Of a stretch of DNA of 64,000 nt, positions 27,301-37,400 are shown in pieces. Numbering within the stretch: position 1 is the stretch's first letter; each line of letters begins with the position of its first letter. The DNA comes from Eremophila alpestris peregrina (Eukaryota; Chordata; Aves; Passeriformes; Alaudidae). The notes beneath the pieces are model-generated. The model had not been told where the DNA came from. It did not search any database and saw only the letters and a list, made by a program, of their open reading frames with translations. The DNA lies in contig WMCF01000018.1 of NCBI GenBank assembly GCA_009792885.1, positions 9,918,687 through 9,982,686 on the forward strand, given 5' to 3'. The position numbers and the translations under genes are program-made.

Positions 27301-30300
27301 GATGTTTCCCTGAAAGCAAAACTTGGATTCTTTTTTGCCACCAGATATGGAACACTTGGAGTTAGCTTATCAGTATTTCTGTTTCTGGCTAAGACTTGCA
27401 TTAACCTTGTCAAAACTGGGCATGATGAAAGCATGAAATTTCTCAATATCTTCTCTGTATGCTGGAGAGCTTCAAATACATACCAAAGGAAATTAAATTG
27501 ACAGTGTAAAGAATAAACCTGTTAAAAATGTCTGATCTTTTTTTCCACCCCTTTATTTGAAATAACTTAATAATTCTGGATTAGGCAAAGCTGTTGCCTG
27601 TGCTCTTTTTCATTTGGCATATGTTCACAATGTGTAACACCACAGCAATTCATATTCAGCAGAAGAATATCTTACTGGTAACTTTTCTGGAGTTTTTATT
27701 GTTCCTGAACCAAGAAGAAAAAAGTCATGTTTATTTATGTAAAGAAGCTACAAGCTTTGTAGGATGCTTGGTATGTCTTGTGTGTTAACTGACAAAATCC
27801 CCTGTGCTGCCATGTATTTGTGCTCTTGTATTAAGTTAAGCTGTCAGCTGGAGTTTATATATCAAATGTGGTACCCTTCAGGGAAATCAAAATGGCAATT
27901 GTATGTCAGATACTCAAAATCCTGGACAGTCCTGTACAAATCCCACCAAAGAATTCAGAAGTCTGTGCATCTTGGCTGTCAGAGATCTTCCTTTCTGCAG
28001 GATCCTTCAGAGTAGTGCTCCCAGGTCACTGTGAATTCTGTACCTCTGGGTTTAGCAGCAGGTTGTTATGGCAGGTGCCTGAACACAATTCCTGCTTCAT
28101 GCCTGCTGTATAATAGACTTGGTAAAGGTGTCCATCTTCAGAAGCCTGGCAGATCAGATGTCACTTCTGAGCAGCATGTGACCCTCCTTCAGGCTCTCTG
28201 GCATTTCCTTTGGAGGTTTGGCATGTGTGGAATAAAGTGTGAAGGAGCCCAGCACTGGCACAGCTGCCTCAGTCTTCTCTCACATCTCCAGCTCTGAAGA
28301 GGTGGAGGATTGAGTTTTGAGAGCCAAGTGTGGAGTCTGGAGCTGTGGGGTGCTGGGGGAAGAGGAGACACCAGGCACTGTAACATCCCTCCCTGTGAGT
28401 CAGACCAGGAGCACTTCTGAATTCATTTGGGCTTTCTCCTCCAAATCCTAATCTGACAGAATCAAAAGAGCTGACATATAGAGTTCTGTCAGGACAGGGC
28501 ATCTTCTCTTACTCTGAAAACTGTGCCTGGTCTGGGGGCAGGAAAGGAGTTTGTTTTGAACTTGGTAACAAGCTGTGTTGTCATTTTCCTGGTACTGTTT
28601 ACCTTATGTAAGCCAACGTTACTGGAAAAAGAAGTCTGTTGGCACTTCTTGCATTGAGGTCCATCCAAATAATCACCTGTACTGGCTTGGTACTGCCAGT
28701 GTAATTTGATTATCCAGATTAATTCCAAACTCCTTCCAAAAGTGCTTCAGCTTCTGTTTGCTTAACAGAAAGCTGGTTTATGCTTAAGGCATGAGCTAAA
28801 CTGGATGAGGGATTTGGAACTTGAGCAGAGAGTTCAAAGCTTCTTGACTGAGGGTATATCTGTTAATTCTCTCTGAAACCAAGCCCATCTGTATATTTGG
28901 AGGATTTGGAACAGAAATGTGACAGTTTCTGGTGTGCTGGTCTGAGATTGGTTGTGTACATGATGTTCTTCACAGTGGTGAGAAGTCCCTGATAATAGAG
29001 GCTCTTTTCCCCCTTTTCTACCTTCCTGCTTTAACCCCCCAGCCTCCCAAAAACTCCTTTTTGGAGCATCAGTGAGAGTCCAAGAAGCATAACTCAGTTA
29101 TACTGGGCAATTAAAATAGTTCTATAGATTAACTTAAACAAACTATGCCTATTCTGCCAAGAGTCATCAAAAGATAGTATGTCCCAGAAGTGGCATGACT
29201 TGGAGTAGATGGAAAGTGAGAGAGGCAAAGATTAAAGCTGTAGTGATGATAAATGATAGTGGCTGGCAGGAGTTCCCAAGGTCAGAGAGACTTGGGTATG
29301 TGCCAGCTCCTCCAGACAAGGGTGACCTGGCAGGACTTTGGGAGGAGCCTGCATCTCACCAGCACATCAGTCATCAAGGGAAATCCCTGGGCTTTGGGAA
29401 GGCAATCCTGACACTTGGTGGAAAAGACCTCTCTGAGGTGACTGCTGGGCTGTTATTTTGTGTCTTCTCAAGCTGCTTAATTATTACCAGACATGTTGAA
29501 CTGCTTTGGCTAACTTCAGGAACTTGAAATCCTTTCTTGTGAAATTCCCTACACAGTGTCACCTAGGCAGTAGTGGAGTGTTACATCTTAATCCCAGTGC
29601 AATAAAGTCACTCTTGGAAATACAGCCAGAATCCAAAGTGGTCTTAAACCCAGGTGAAGCTAGAAGCCAACTTCTGCTGGAATTTAGGAAGTGATAAGCA
29701 ACTAAATTGTGTTCATCCAGTCATGCAAAATGCATTAGATAAATTGCAAAAGGAGCAAGGAAGTAGCAAAAAATTTGCTTCTTACCAAAATGGAGCTCTC
29801 TTAAAGCTTGCTTGATTGTGCTTCTTTTTTCAAGGGCAGCTTCAGCTTGGAGTTCAGAAGATGAAATAAATGCTTCAGAGTAGTTTGGAATCCAGGGATC
29901 TGACGTCTTTGGACTGGCAAAGGATGTGGGGAAAAACCCCTTTTACCTGGCTGTTGTTCAAATTCCTGTGCCCAGTTCTGTGCTGGGATATCCCAGCAGT
30001 GAGAGCAGCTGAGAGTTTCCTCTTTGAAGTACCGGAACAGTTGCCAAAGGGTGACTCTGGCACCGTGGGCTGGATTTGGGTGCTTGCACCTTCCTGCTGG
30101 CTCCTGGCAGCACATTCCCAGCTCCCTGGCTGTGCAGGGAATGTGCCTGTCCTGCTCACACTGAGGTCACATCTGCAGCTCACAGGTGTGCCCTGCTCAC
30201 TGCTGGGCTCTCTGGGCTGCAGGTGTTGCCCAGGCTGGCATCTCTTTTGTTTGCTCGGGGAGAAAGGCAGAGGGAAAAGCCAGATGGCTTCCTGTGGGCT

Positions 30301-32029
30301 AGGTGTGACCCACATTCCATAATTGGACCATATGGAGGCAGATGCATGTAAAGTCTGGCTGCATCTTCTATTCCTTGTCACAAAAACATCTTCCTGTGTT
30401 GTTTGAAGGCTCAGTCTAAAACTCTTCAGCACGTTTGAGCTGAATTACAAATTCCAAGGCGTTCACTGTAGGACAGTAATTAAACCTTCCCAGTGAATAT
30501 GTATTTTCTCTGAAATGAATTGAATCCTGTGAACTCCTACATCTTAGTGCTTCAAGCAGCACATCTTTGACAGGGAATGTGCAGTTTTTTTGGTTGACAG
30601 AGTAAGTTGTAGAGGTTTTTTTTAACGGGTGCTGTGAAATGTGGGCAAGAAGAACTTGTGTATTAAAATGAAACCATTGAAAATTTCAACTCCAAGGAAA
30701 CAGTGGTGTGGTTTGTAAATCAGTGCATCACCAGGTTTTGAGTAAGGGAATCATCATTAGTGAAAGCAGTTTAATAGCAACTGCAGTCCTGGCCGGGGTT
30801 CTCCTAAAGTCTTAATTTGCCCAGGAAATGTGTTGTGTCATTACTGAACTAACGAGCCACTTCTGTCAGGTTCTGCTGGGATTGCAGGAACCTCCATTAT
30901 AGGGAGGAATACCCTGTTTTCCAGCTGGTGAAGTACTTAAAATAGTTCCAGAGATTGTACTGTGCACAAACAGTATAAATGTGGGAAACTTTACATTAAG
31001 TCTAATCTTGTTAAGATTGCTGTGGGGCTTCAGTCAATGAGATTAATTTGGAAGTGATCCAGTCAAGAATTGTATCTTGTGGAGGTGGAAAAACATCTGT
31101 TAAATCAGAACATGTAGCCATAAATCACAGGGTGCTCTTCAGCCTGCTGATTAAAACCAACAAAACCCCCTTTTTAGCCTCTTTTCTAGCATGACTGCTT
31201 TTATGTAATGAATATACTTTCCTGTGCTTGGAATTCCTGAAGTGGATGGCCAGAGGTTGGATCAAATGGCAGTCTGAGATGGTCAGGAGACCATTTCCAA
31301 GCTGAAGCTTCACACACTGAAACTCTAGTCATGCAGTTCAGGCTATTTAAAATGTAACCCCTTTTCTCTCAGGAGGGCTTTATCAAAGGAAATTGCTTAA
31401 TATTAGTGATGGTTCAGCTTGTGCTTTCCACTCCTGTCCTTGCACTGTGTCTAATACTGATCTGACTTACAGGGACAATGAGAAAACCAAGAGTTGTAAA
31501 GTCACCCCTCACACTGAGCTGTGCAAAGTCAGTCTTGAGAGCTGAAAAATCTGCTGCCTTCTGTAATTATTAATTCTCTTAAAGATTAATGAGAGCAAAG
31601 GGATTGGTTTATTCTCTGGAGCAGCACAGCATCCAGACCTTCCATGCTGTCAGTCACTCAGGGCTCACCATGCACAGTAAGGTGATTACAGTCATTAGCT
31701 CTGTTGTGGATCTGGCTCAGTTTGTGCCTGCCCTCCCTGCCACAGATTGCTGTGGATGGGGCTTTGCACTTCCCTTTGAAACTAAAATTACTGTGTTTGC
31801 CCTCCTCACTTTTGGAACAAGCACTGGATGTGTGTTTATCTGCTGATGTAGTTGGTAAAACTGCTAACGATTTTTATTCTTTCAGTAAGTGGGCAGTTCC
31901 TGCCTTCCCTCCTAATGCTGTGCTCTCTCTTTGCAGACTGCCGTTGATGTTTTTAAGAGGATAATTTTGGAGGCAGAAAAAATCGATGGGGCAGCTTCAC
32001 AAGGGAAGTCTTCATGCTCAGTAATGTAA
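12295..32029 (+). CDS. RHEB: RHEB, Ras homolog enriched in brain (GTPase), 5'-partial, seven exons
   Basis: RHEB is a small Ras-family GTPase of lysosomal and other endomembranes; its GTP form activates mTORC1 and TSC2 is its GTPase-activating protein. The join is 12295-12366, 18681-18748, 21796-21878, 26049-26105, 26206-26253, 26776-26857 and 31937-32029, 503 coding bases in all, with phases matching at each junction and AG/GT at each boundary. The family length of 184 residues needs 555 bases including the stop, leaving exactly 52 for the absent first exon. Visible motifs are GKSS ending the P-loop (residues 18-21), the effector loop YDPTIENTF (35-43), DTAGQ (60-64), NKKD (119-122), SAK (149-151) and the C-terminal CSVM box for farnesylation. 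Compared with the human protein as I remember it, residue 161 is Lys rather than Arg and 170 is Ile rather than Leu. No frameshift or internal stop is seen, so this is a functional gene, not a retrocopy. Confidence 0.98.
12367..18680 (+). other. RHEB: RHEB intron 2
   Basis: This 6.3-kb intron is AT-rich with GTAAGT and TTTTAG ends. I see no conserved coding frame, no clear transposon and no CpG island. A short ATG/ATGATG run lies near 16,911-16,925. Confidence 0.9.
18681..18748 (+). CDS. RHEB: RHEB coding exon 3 (switch I to DTAGQ)
   Basis: This 68-base exon lies between TTTGTTTTAG and GTAAGT. Its first two bases complete Thr42, and it ends in phase 0 after Gln64. It encodes FTKLITVNGQEYHLQLVDTA and then GQ, covering the end of the effector loop, strands 2 and 3 and the DTAGQ motif (residues 60-64) that contacts the gamma-phosphate. 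Confidence 0.97.
18749..21795 (+). other. RHEB: RHEB intron 3
   Basis: This 3.0-kb intron runs between GTAAGT and CCACAG. It contains only short chance open frames. I recognise no repeat or RNA gene in it. Confidence 0.9.
21796..21878 (+). CDS. RHEB: RHEB coding exon 4 (switch II)
   Basis: This 83-base exon starts in phase 0 after CTTCCACAG and ends two bases into the Ser92 codon, before GTAATA. It encodes residues 65-91, DEYSIF through VTSIK. This is the switch II region, which in RHEB has the non-canonical Tyr67 (not the usual Ras layout) that studies of the family link to GAP-stimulated hydrolysis. The donor GTAATA is weaker than the GTAAGT of the two exons before it. Confidence 0.97.
23914..23961. 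repeat. T-rich homopolymer block interrupted by G
   Basis: Three T runs separated by G pairs span about 48 bases, the last run near 19 T. It could be the tail of a decayed minus-strand insertion or slippage-prone simple sequence. Confidence 0.9.
24771..24808. repeat. 18-base tandem duplication
   Basis: TTTCATTGATTCCACATT occurs twice in direct succession. It is a small slippage-type duplication inside RHEB intron 4. Confidence 0.85.
26049..26105 (+). CDS. RHEB: RHEB coding exon 5
   Basis: This 57-base exon sits between TTTATTTTGCAG and GTAAGTAG. It completes Ser92 with its first base and ends two bases into Gln111. It encodes FEVIKVIHGKLLDMVGKV, helix 3 of the G domain, identical to the vertebrate RHEB sequence as I know it. 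The intron after it is only about 100 bases. Confidence 0.96.
26206..26253 (+). CDS. RHEB: RHEB coding exon 6 (NKKD guanine-specificity motif)
   Basis: This 48-base exon follows TTTCTTTCACAG and ends at GTATGT. Its first base completes Gln111 and its last two bases begin Arg127. It encodes IPIMLVGNKKDLHME, including the NKKD motif (119-122) that gives guanine specificity. An open frame continues past the donor into intron 6, but that extension is not conserved RHEB sequence. Confidence 0.96.
26254..26775 (+). other. RHEB: RHEB intron 6
   Basis: This 522-base intron lies between GTATGT and GATCAG. Nothing recognisable lies within it. Confidence 0.9.
26776..26857 (+). CDS. RHEB: RHEB coding exon 7 (SAK motif)
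   Basis: This 82-base exon begins after CTCTGATCAG with the last base of Arg127 and ends in phase 0 after Gln154, before GTAATG. It encodes VISYEEGKALAESWNAAFLE and then SSAKENQ. The SAK motif (149-151) is the base-binding G5 box. An open frame runs through both exon edges, but only this segment matches the family. Confidence 0.97.
26858..31936 (+). other. RHEB: RHEB intron 7
   Basis: This 5.1-kb intron lies between GTAATG and TTTGCAG. Two overlapping open frames near 29,870-30,430 (150 codons + and 185 codons -) sit in a locally GC-richer patch and show no family resemblance; I treat them as chance. No transposon or RNA gene is recognised. Confidence 0.88.
31937..32029 (+). CDS. RHEB: RHEB terminal coding exon 8 with CSVM prenylation box
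   Basis: This exon carries 93 coding bases (30 residues plus TAA) after CTCTCTTTGCAG. It encodes the last helix and the flexible hypervariable tail, ending in SSCSVM; Cys181 is the farnesylated cysteine in the family, which anchors RHEB to membranes. Lys161 and Ile170 are conservative differences from the human residues as remembered. The 3' UTR follows directly in the same exon. Confidence 0.97.
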   Translation, partial: TAVDVFKRIILEAEKIDGAASQGKSSCSVM

Positions 32030-32442
32030 TTCCACTGCAGAACCTGAAAACACTGGGAATACATTCTACCTGAAGAAGCAAAACTGCCCATTATCTATAA
32101 GGATAAACTATGCTTCTTTTTTTTTTTTTCCTTTTTTTTTAATTTTATTTTTTTTTCTTCTGTTAACCTGAGAGATAAACAGTTGGTTTGGAGCCTTTCC
32201 CTTCAGATTATGTTAAACTCTGACTCCTGTGCAAATGGCTTCACTTCCATTTTCAAATTTTAAGCAATCGTATTTTCAATTTATATATTGTATTTCTTAA
32301 TATTACGACCAAGAATTTTACTGGCATTAATTTTTCATTGTAGTTTGTTGGTTAGAATAATCATCAAAATGATGCATATTGTTACACTACTATTAACTAG
32401 GCTTGGATATCAGTGTTTCTTTGTGTTAAATGTATACTTGTA

Positions 32443-32448
32443 AATAAA
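32443..32448 (+). terminator. RHEB: RHEB proximal polyadenylation signal AATAAA
   Basis: A canonical AATAAA lies about 415 bases after the stop codon, with a T-rich stretch some 30-110 bases downstream. It would give a short 3' UTR isoform. Use of the site is inferred. Confidence 0.6.
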
Positions 32449-32940
32449 ATAGCTGCAAACCTTAAATGTTCTGTTTATAATTTTTCGTTGATTACTCCAT
32501 ATCAACTTTTTGGGGGTTTTTTTGTTTTGTTTTTTTTCTGTTGTTTTTTTTTTTGTGAAAAATGTTCACCTGCTGACCTTAAGAGGAGGCGTGAGATCCT
32601 TGGAGCACACGGATTGTTTGACTGTTGCTCGGGAATTGTTTGCGAGTGATCCCAAACGTTTGTGCTGCTGGAACTCCGGGCTGGCCGAGCAGCTCTGCTT
32701 TGCTTTGTGCCACAGGAAGGAGGGACAAGTGCCAGCTTTGTTTGCAAGGGAAGTCCTGGGTTTCAGTCAGAGCCTGCTCTGTGTTTTTCCTCTGTAACGT
32801 TGAGTGAAGGGTGCGGAGCCGCCCCGAGTTCCTGCTGCGGACTGTTCACGTGGACTTGTGACTGGCAGTGCTGTCAGGATGGAGTGCATTTATCCAGGTC
32901 ACAAGCATAGACTTGTTAAGAGAACAAAAATGTCATTTAA

Positions 32941-32946
32941 AATAAA
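32941..32946 (+). terminator. RHEB: RHEB distal polyadenylation signal AATAAA
   Basis: A canonical AATAAA lies about 910 bases after the stop, followed at 32,967-32,986 by a GT-rich element that fits the downstream cleavage-stimulation element. Signal and spacing are textbook, so this is the better-supported end of the two. Confidence 0.7.
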
Positions 32947-34097
32947 TTGCACGTCCTGAACAAATCGGTGTGGGCTGTGTGTCGTGAATTCCTGTGCTCC
33001 TGGTGGAGGTGAGCGGCCTCGGCTGCTTGGCCATGCTCAGTTCAGGGTTCCTGCACAGCTTTCCCTGACCAGCTCCAAGCTTTCCCTTGCCTTTTGGAAT
33101 GCAGGCTTAGCAGGTTGTAATCTCTCAAGTCTGGAAACAAACTACTTACAGGTATCTATTTAAAAAATTTGCAGTTGACCTACTTTGTATTGAAAAGCAG
33201 AGCAAAACCCAAAACAGTAAAAGCAAACAAGGCTGACTTGTGGAACAGCTAATTAAATCAAGTGTTTAGCCTGCATTTTTGTGTTCATTTGAAAACTTAA
33301 CTTCTGACAGGAGAACACAGAAAGTTGGAGTGTCTTTGCAACCAGAATTAACTTTTACCTTCCAGTCTGTGCTAAAAGATACAAATTAATAATTTTGTTC
33401 CTTTATTTTCTTTGTGCAGTTTGTTCCCTCATATGGTACAAAAAATGGTCTAAACCTCTCAACAGTGGATGAAGGAAAGCTTGGTTATTTTCTTGATTAA
33501 AAAAGAAAAAAAAGTTGCCCTTTTTTTTCACTTAGGATTTTTCCCAATGTTTGTGAAAACCCGTTTTCCATGAATTCTCACACCTTGTGCCAAGCACAGG
33601 TTTAGCTGGATGATTGTTATGCATGATGGATTGCCGGAGCTCAGCAGAGAGCTCATTCAGGGAAATGAGTCCATGCTTTGATTTTGGAGCCAGACTGAGC
33701 CAGGGCTGTTTCCTGCCCAAGAACCTGCAGCACTGGAGGAAGGGTTGCTTGGCTGGCAGAGGAATGGCTGAGGATGCAGAGCACAGCACCTCAGGGGTGT
33801 GTCAGTTCAGTGTGATCCTTCAGTGCCAGATCCCCAGGACTGATGATCCCTGGGATTGATGAGCTGTGGCATTGCATCACAACGTGTGTTCTGTGTCACA
33901 GGGTGGAAATTCTGGAGGAACACAAACCTCAGTGACCACATCTGCTCCTTTTTTTTTTGTCAAACTCTTGGCTACAGGTGTACTGGCATCAGTCTAACCC
34001 CTATAACAGATGCTGCATCGCTTCTTGAGGTGTGCCAGCTGCTCAGAGTTTTAAGGGAGATGCATGAGAGCATGTGCAGTTGAACAGTCTGGGATAA

Positions 34098-34460
34098 CTG
34101 AGGTCCTGCCTTCCAGTGAGTGAGGCTTTCCAGAAGGGCTTAAAGGCAAGTGCAGATTCTGTGGGTGATTTGTGGTGGGAGTTTCTGAGACTTGAAAGGG
34201 ACATTTCACAAGGCCATGTGGTGATGGGACAAGGAGCAATGGCTTCAAACTGTAAGAGAGTGGGTTTAGAATAATTAGTAGGAAGAAATTAATAAGGGCA
34301 GTGATACACTGGAACAGGCTGCCCAGAGTTTATGGATGCTCCACAAAGCCAGGTTGGAGGGGACTCTGAGGAACCTGGTTTAGCTGAAGGTAAATCTGTC
34401 CATGGCAGGGGAGTTGGAACTGGATGGGCTTTTGGGTCCCTTCCAGCCCAAACAATTAAT
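34098..34460 (+). mobile_element. CR1 LINE 3' fragment, plus orientation, diverged
   Basis: The order CTGCCTTCCAGT, then ACAAGGCCATGTGGTGATGG, GACAAGGAGCAATGGCTTCA, AGGAAGAAATTAATAAGG, CACTGGAACAGGCTGCCCAG and GGGTCCCTTCCAGCCCAA is that of a CR1 3' end read forwards. The closing octamer repeats are absent, and several small deletions mark it as an old copy. No intact reading frame remains. Confidence 0.88.
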
Positions 34461-37400
34461 GTACTCAGCACAGAGAGATGTGTACTGCTCTTGCATTTTC
34501 CATAATAGCTGAAGTATTGAACTCATCCACTTATGTTGTTCCCATCTTCCTTTTTCTCCTTCATCCAGTCAAAAAGAAATTATTCCACTTGTCCAAGCCT
34601 TTCTCTGCTAACAGGATCTAAAGACCAGCCATGTGCAACAGACTTGCAGTTCTGCTGAAATGTGTAGTCAGGTGTGATCAGTGAATTCCTTCTCATCCTT
34701 GGCTGTACAGATACTTCACTTGGCTTCTCAGGATGGCACCTTCAGCAGCTGGAGTCTAACAGAGGCTGGGGCAGCCTTGTGCTTCCTTGTACTGAGCTGG
34801 CACAGGTTGGGTTCTTCACCCTGAGAGCCCTAAAAGGTGAGGTGGGCAATTGTGGGTGTCCTGTTATGTACAGAAAAAATACTGCTTTGTAGCAAGCTGC
34901 TGCTTTCCTGGAGTTCATGAATTTATACAGCCTTGTAGAAGTTCTCTGATTCAGGCTAGGAAAAGAATTATGTAGACTTAATAACCTTATTCTCAAGGGA
35001 TGATCATTTGCAAAGGTGAAAGTGCAAAGATCCTTTTCCTGTTGAGGAAATGAGCAGAATTTTTTCACTGTGAGGTTGAGCTCAATCCACCAGTTTCCCA
35101 CTTTGAACATTCTCAAAAGCCATTTAGACATGGTCCCAAGCATCCAGCTCTGCGTGACCCTGCTGGAACAGGGGTTGGGCCAGGGGTCCCTGCTGACCCC
35201 AGCCATTCTGTGGTTGTGTGAAGATCAACCACTCCATGTTAAGTTCTTACTGACTTGGTTTGGAAGTGACTCCTGCCTTGCTTGTGCCCCTGTCCAGCTC
35301 CTGGCTTTGCTGTGGGAATCATCCTGATGGGCTGGAGCTGCCCAGCTCCCAGCCTGCTGTGCCTGGAAATGGTGAGTAAGGCAGTGGGGCAGGGGAGCTC
35401 AGCAGGGGGAGGATGGAGTGCAGGTGCTAAATGGATACATGAGCCTTCTTTCTCCTGTTGTTTCCATGCTTTAGGAATTTTAGGAATTTTGTCTCTGCCT
35501 GGTTGACTTGGCGACAGGGAGTGTGGGTCTGGGTCTGTGCATTCTTTGTAATGCTTCTTCCCAGCTTCTCTAAAGGGTTGGTAAGTCCATGCTGGAGAAG
35601 AAAACAGCTGGAGAAGTGTTTTCATTGTTGCTGTGTGTCCTATCTGCAGCAGCTGTGCTGTCCTATCTGGATGAGGTGCAAATGTCCCAGGTGCTGTGCA
35701 GGTGGTGATGATGTGCCCAGGCTTGCTGGGCTTACCCTGCTAATTAACACTGCTGAGCCTCTCCAGCAGGAGAAATCAACAGCTTCTAATTAGCCCTTAT
35801 GTAATCAGGACTGCTCATCTTCAGAGCATTTTGCTAATACTGACTCATCTTCACAGCTTCATCTAATAAGGTCAAAGGGGGAGTGAAAACCTTTGCACAG
35901 ATCCCTTTAACTACTGTGAGTATGCAGAAGTGTGGCTGAACTGCTCTGGGTGATGGGTGTCCTGATCCAGCTTCTCCTTGGATATCCTGTTTCCCTGCTG
36001 GAACTTTTACTTTTTTGAAATACAATGAAACTGAAAGGATTTCACCCCCCCAGGCTTTCTGATGCTTTCCAGAATGAAGTCCACGTCCCATCTCAGTCAT
36101 ATGCTGAGGTGTGTGATGATCCCTGGACCAAATATTACTGAAAACAAGACTGAAATTGGCTAAACCTGACCAGCAGGTCCCCTCTCCAAGGAATTGTTTT
36201 TCCTCGCAGAAACCTGGCCAGATCCATAATTTTTTGACATGGTTTGCTGAGCCTGAGGAGGTTTTTTTGGAGCCCTTACCCCACCTGGGTGGCACAAGGT
36301 GTTGCTGACATGGGATCGGTGCTGGCTCAGGGTGTGGGATGGCCACTCTTGGTAGAGATATTCCAGAGAGTTCTATGTTGTAGTGCATCCATGCTGAAGG
36401 CAACACATTGAACCCAAAACCATTGCCTGGCAGCTGATTCCCATTTCCAGCACAGGTGATGTGTTCTGCCAGTGAGGGTGTGGGTTGCAGAGATGTTCTG
36501 CAGTCAGTGTTCCCAGTCCCCCTGGCAGCTCTGGGAGGCAGCACTCAGGCACAGGGAGTGGGTTAATCACCAGCAGAAATTGGTACTTTTGGCAGTTGGT
36601 CTCAGGTGGGCCAGGTCTTCAACAAGCAACGTGTATTTCACACAGAAACTCTCCCTTGAGTCATGAGATGGTTTCTCACTCGGGTCTGTTGCTGCTCTGA
36701 GGAGGCCCACAGGATGTACTCATCATTCCCAGCAGCCAAAGCAAGAGCCATGGTTGTTTCATATTTAATGAGCTCCAAGTATCTCATACTGAGGTATGTG
36801 AAAAATCCATGAGCTTTTCAAAGCAAGGTGGTGTTTTGAAAGCCCTGAGCTAGGGATTTTCTGTGCCAGGTCTTACACTGCTTTGCAAATATTACAGGCT
36901 CCTCCAGAAGCTGAAGCATGGCCCTTTCAGAGGATGTGGAGCAACTCCTTGGCTGCTGCTCCATTAATGGTTATTTGTACCAGCTGTAGGAGGTACCTCT
37001 GAGCAGAATCCTGCTACACCTCTGACACGGAATATTCCTGTTCACATCAGGGAGGTCACTCCCAAAAATTCACCTCCAGGAGTCACACTCTGCTCAGCTC
37101 CCCTGGCTCTAGCCTGGACAATTTGGAGAGCAAATTGTCTCTCACCACTTCATCCCTCAGCCTTGTGGCAGCAAAGGCCAGCAGGGATAGCACAGCCTGG
37201 AGCTGCCCTTGTGGACATAAAACCCAATTCCTCCCTCTAAACCAAACCCACAAAAGAATCTCAGGTTTTTGGGTTTTGACTGTGAAAGCCAAATACTCAA
37301 ACTGACAAGTTCATTTCCATTGTTTCATCCTTTAAGCAGCCACGGTGGAGGAAATCTGCCCACAACCCTTTTGCTGTGGGGCTCATGGTCAGATGCACCT

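Larger units (their letters stand above)
32030..32962 (+). other. RHEB: RHEB 3' untranslated region
   Basis: The region between the RHEB stop codon and a probable distal cleavage point is AT-rich, with two long T-rich runs (32,116-32,160 and 32,511-32,555) and two AATAAA signals. The distal end is placed about 10-20 bases after the second signal and just before a GT-rich element at 32,967-32,986. The exact cleavage point is inferred. The T-rich runs would be U-tracts in the mRNA and could bind U-rich-element proteins, but this is not shown by the sequence alone. Confidence 0.75.

Noticed and set aside
29870..30432. Overlapping 150- and 185-codon open frames in RHEB intron 7
   Set aside because: Both lie in a GC-richer intronic patch, with no conserved motif or splice context.
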